From Bacteroidales bacterium (GTDB taxonomy: Bacteria > Bacteroidota > Bacteroidia > Bacteroidales > ML635J-15): 6,734 nt of DNA. Within the stretch, counting starts at the first letter, position 1. Each line of letters starts with the position of its first letter. The notes beneath the pieces were generated by a model. It worked only from the letters and a program-made list of their open reading frames with translations. It made no database searches and was not told where the DNA came from. The translations under genes were made by a program, and so were the position numbers. Where the stretch lies: the NCBI GenBank assembly GCA_017997855.1, contig JAGOEF010000088.1:1-6734 (forward strand). Reading direction: 5' to 3'. This document shows positions 6,041 through 6,734 of the stretch, in pieces.

Positions 6041-6734
6041 CTATTCCTCACCATTCATTTTTAACATATCGTTCTTGTCTTTTTTCGAAGAAATACCAAA
6101 GTTATATCTGATATTAATACCAAAACGCTGGTTATCGGTGTAACGGCTGCCATAGGAATATACACCCGGTTGATTCAATTCAAAATGAGTTTCCATGGTG
6201 CGAAGTACGTCGCGGGCACTCAGCGAAATGCTGAGTTTTTTATTAAGTAGTGTTTGGGTAATGCTGATGTTAAGTTGACCGAAAGTGCCCAACTCGTAGA
6301 AATTCCAGTTTCCGTTTACCATCATAAAGCCGCTGACGCGAATTTTGGTTTCCTTGAACAGGGTGAGGGAGTGAAACGTAAAGAAACGCCAACTCCCACG
6401 GGTAAATTGTAAGGGTTCTCCCTGATAGTAGCCGTCGTATTCGTTTAGATCATATTGGGCACCTACGCCGAAATAGTAAATCCCACCGGGAGGCAGTCCG
6501 GCTATTCCTCTGAAATAAGTTTCGGTGTTTTTGCCCAGGTTGTCGTAGGTTCTTACCAACACATCTTCGTAGTCGGGATGCTGATAAACCACCTGAGAGA
6601 AAATATCATGGGTGTAGTTGCGTCCAATGGCAAACAGGGGCATGTCGTTATAGCTGAAATTCATTTCGAAATTATCGGTAAACTGGGGTTTAAGGGCAGG
6701 GTTACCTGTTTCGAACATATATTCATCATTATAG
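6041..6734 (-). CDS. Outer-membrane beta-barrel protein, C-terminal part (TonB-receptor-like, truncated by window edge)
   Basis: The last 230 residues of an outer-membrane barrel protein are visible, ending at the TAG at 6043-6041. The frame stays open to the right edge, with YNDEY preceding the ATG at 6718, so that ATG is internal. The GNPALKP motif just after it, the series of alternating aromatic strands, LSISLSARDVLRT near the end and the final strand FGINIRYNFG followed by a charged tail (SSKKDKNDMLKMNGEE) are typical of the 'outer membrane beta-barrel protein' family related to TonB-dependent receptors (OMP_b-brl_3 type). Any signal peptide, carboxypeptidase-regulatory-like domain or plug would lie beyond the window. 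The ligand is unknown. It lies 53 bases upstream of the lipoprotein gene on the same strand, with no convincing terminator between, so it may share a transcript with the lipoprotein/radical SAM pair. Confidence 0.85.
   Translation of the reverse strand, partial: YNDEYMFETGNPALKPQFTDNFEMNFSYNDMPLFAIGRNYTHDIFSQVVYQHPDYEDVLVRTYDNLGKNTETYFRGIAGLPPGGIYYFGVGAQYDLNEYDGYYQGEPLQFTRGSWRFFTFHSLTLFKETKIRVSGFMMVNGNWNFYELGTFGQLNISITQTLLNKKLSISLSARDVLRTMETHFELNQPGVYSYGSRYTDNQRFGINIRYNFGISSKKDKNDMLKMNGEE

Noticed and set aside
6021..6043. A run of eight T on the - strand just after the barrel gene stop, possible terminator
   Set aside because: No stable hairpin can be built directly before the T run; the best pairing is about three base pairs.

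Overview
The window looks like a piece of a Bacteroidota chromosome, probably Bacteroidales or a related order. It has two large outer-membrane barrel genes, several lipoproteins with Bacteroidota-style lipoboxes, almost no Shine-Dalgarno sequences, and weak matches to the TTTG / TAnnTTTG promoter pattern of that phylum. These are inferences from gene families and signals; no 16S or other marker is present. No RNA gene, CRISPR array or mobile element was recognised.

Layout. The left part (1-2733, + strand) carries the C-terminal two-thirds or so of a TonB-dependent receptor. A lipoprotein follows 12 bases later and appears to contain two tandem domains of the sulfite-oxidase / molybdopterin-binding type. 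A strong intrinsic terminator (2756-2787) closes this unit. A second + strand unit (2883-4568) holds a NamZ/DUF1343 exo-beta-N-acetylmuramidase and a small unrecognised lipoprotein 9 bases downstream. On the - strand, reading leftward from the right edge, are the C-terminal part of an outer-membrane beta-barrel protein (6734-6041), a 120-residue lipoprotein (5987-5625) and a radical SAM/SPASM enzyme (5620-4565). The two strands meet tail to tail, with stop codons overlapping by 4 bases.

How the genes fit together. Every product except the radical SAM enzyme is predicted to be exported to the envelope. The most interesting element is the - strand pair of lipoprotein and radical SAM/SPASM enzyme. 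It matches what annotation databases call the rSAM/lipoprotein system of Bacteroidota, which has no known chemistry or role that I am aware of. The enzyme has no ATG start. It begins at a TTG preceded by a strong GGAGG that lies inside the last codons of the lipoprotein gene, which suggests translational coupling. The upstream barrel gene may belong to the same transcript. On the left, the receptor and tandem-domain lipoprotein look like an outer-membrane uptake pair whose ligand cannot be read from the sequence. NamZ points to peptidoglycan turnover or scavenging.
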